From an uncultured Pseudomonadota bacterium (GTDB lineage: Bacteria; Pseudomonadota; Alphaproteobacteria; RUG11792): a DNA stretch of 26,318 bases. Location: contig CACYDS010000072.1 of the NCBI GenBank assembly GCA_902773285.1, positions 1 through 26,318 of the forward strand, written 5' to 3'. The position numbers and the translations under genes were made by a program. The notes under the pieces are model-generated. The model was not told the DNA's origin and did no database searches. It saw nothing but the letters and a program-made list of their open reading frames with translations. Shown piece after piece: positions 25,560-26,318 of this stretch; the stretch's first letter is position 1, and each line of letters begins with the position of its first letter.

Positions 25560-26318
25560 ATGAAGAAAATGAGATCCATAGGAGGATGTGTGGGAGCGTT
25601 GTTGGTGCTCGTACTTTCTACAAGTGATGGGTATTGCTGGGGGGGGAAAATTAAAAGTTTGTTTTCTCGCAAGAGTACCCCTGTATCGAAAAGCATGCCT
25701 GTGTCAAATGGTGTGCCGCCAAACACTGGCAATGTCAGTCAACAAACTTTGCAGCCTCAGCAAGTTCAACAACTTATCGAAGAACATCAACGTTTGCTGC
25801 AAGAAAATGCTGCACTGAAAGGAAATACGTTGCCGGAACAGCAGAAAGTCAGCGAGGTCACCAATTTACAACAACAAGGAGAACTGCTAGAGCTCCAGAA
25901 ACAGCAGACTCTTGACCAGACTGGACAGCAAATAGAGACGCTACGGAATCAATTAAATCGAGTAGAAGCCCAACAAAAGGCAGAACTGAAAAACATAAAC
26001 GAGCAGATAGCATCAAATCAAGCAAAAATCCAAGTGGCTCACGAGAAAGAAAAGATTTCAAACAAAGCCAGTCGGATTTTTTCAAGCTTGAAAAATGGCG
26101 CATCTTCTTTTAAGAATAAAGCCTCAAATCTTGGTGGCAAGATTTTCTCAGGCGTAAAAAATGGCGCATCAAGTTTTAAAAATAAAGCCTCAAATTTTGG
26201 CGGTAAGATTTTCTCAGGCGTAAAAAGTGGCGCATCAAGTTTTAAAAATAAAGCCTCAAGTTTTGGCGGCAAGATTTTCTCAGGCGTAAAAAGTGGTGCA
26301 TCAAGTTTTAAAAATAAA
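25560..26318 (+). CDS. Secreted coiled-coil protein with 22-residue repeats (5' part)
   Basis: 253 codons, open at the window end. The N-terminus 'MKKMRSIGGCVGALLVLVLS' is a signal peptide, probably cleaved near 'DGYC-WGG'. A Ser/Pro/Val linker follows (~30-60), then a Gln/Glu-rich coiled coil (about 60-175: 'QQVQQLIEEHQRLLQENAAL', 'QQIETLRNQLNRVEAQQKAE'), then tandem 22-residue repeats from residue 178 with Gly, Ser, Ala, Lys and a few Phe/Val, likely amphipathic helices. Eight G at 25639-25646 encode 'WGG' just after the signal peptide, so slippage would break the frame. No strong RBS is seen; a second ATG three codons later is possible. I recognise no known protein. Being exported and repetitive, it could be a surface or host-contact protein, by inference. 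Confidence 0.7.
   Translation, partial: MKKMRSIGGCVGALLVLVLSTSDGYCWGGKIKSLFSRKSTPVSKSMPVSNGVPPNTGNVSQQTLQPQQVQQLIEEHQRLLQENAALKGNTLPEQQKVSEVTNLQQQGELLELQKQQTLDQTGQQIETLRNQLNRVEAQQKAELKNINEQIASNQAKIQVAHEKEKISNKASRIFSSLKNGASSFKNKASNLGGKIFSGVKNGASSFKNKASNFGGKIFSGVKSGASSFKNKASSFGGKIFSGVKSGASSFKNK
26091..26318 (+). repeat. 66-bp tandem repeat, at least 3.5 units
   Basis: Units start at 26091, 26157, 26223 and 26289 (the last is cut by the window edge). Each codes for 22 residues of the form K-x-GASSFKNKASx-xGGKIFSGV. Units differ by a few bases (Asn/Ser at position 2, Leu/Phe in the middle); the later ones are the more alike, suggesting recent expansion. A degenerate unit is visible just before ('SNKASRIFSSL'). 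Confidence 0.9.

Overview
The window reads as a piece of an AT-rich, gene-dense alphaproteobacterial chromosome, probably from an obligate or host-associated intracellular lineage (Holosporales- or Rickettsiales-like). The pointers are the low GC, the tightly packed and partly rearranged housekeeping operons, the broken-up nuo and atp clusters, a HemY-like/dut/bamD neighbourhood, MlaA, and several secreted lineage-type proteins with no recognisable enzymatic domain. This placement is inference; there is no rRNA or other marker here to fix it.

Layout. 162-1657 (minus): acpP-fabF, fatty acid synthesis, with a clear promoter at 1689-1717. 1658-2255: a gene-free stretch ending in a promoter for the next pair. 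2256-4684 (plus): two tandem secreted HAD-like proteins (DUF2608 type); the second overlaps lipB tail to tail. 4501-9344 (minus): mlaA-nuoK-nuoL-nuoM-lipB, tightly packed, with nuoJ and nuoN absent from their usual flanks. 9431-12224 (plus): an accessory island with two related secreted-protein genes, each behind the same ~187-bp control cassette (a long inverted repeat, a sigma70-type promoter, a 5'UTR hairpin, an RBS and the first eight codons). The first copy is truncated and frameshifted; the second is a full-length 604-residue protein whose start is rearranged by a nine-G tract. 12317-21210 (minus): hemY-like, dut, bamD, rlmB, atpH-atpA-atpG-atpD and dnaJ, all co-directional; dnaJ stands where atpC is expected. 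21249-23174 (plus): a UvrD/Rep helicase followed by a small broken ORF. 23431-25449 (minus): recG. 25560-end (plus): the 5' part of a secreted coiled-coil protein with 22-residue tandem repeats, cut by the window edge.

Together the minus-strand genes supply core functions: the F1 part of ATP synthase, three membrane-arm proton channels of complex I, outer-membrane assembly and lipid asymmetry (BamD, MlaA), lipoate and fatty acid synthesis, nucleotide hygiene and protein folding. The plus-strand genes, apart from uvrD, are exported proteins of unknown function and are where novelty lies. The most interesting part is the 9.4-12.2 kb island: a duplicated expression cassette with a structure-conserving hairpin, driving a family of unrecognised exported proteins, with a homopolymer G tract at the start codon that could switch or tune expression. 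A second G tract sits just after the signal peptide of the repeat protein at 25560.
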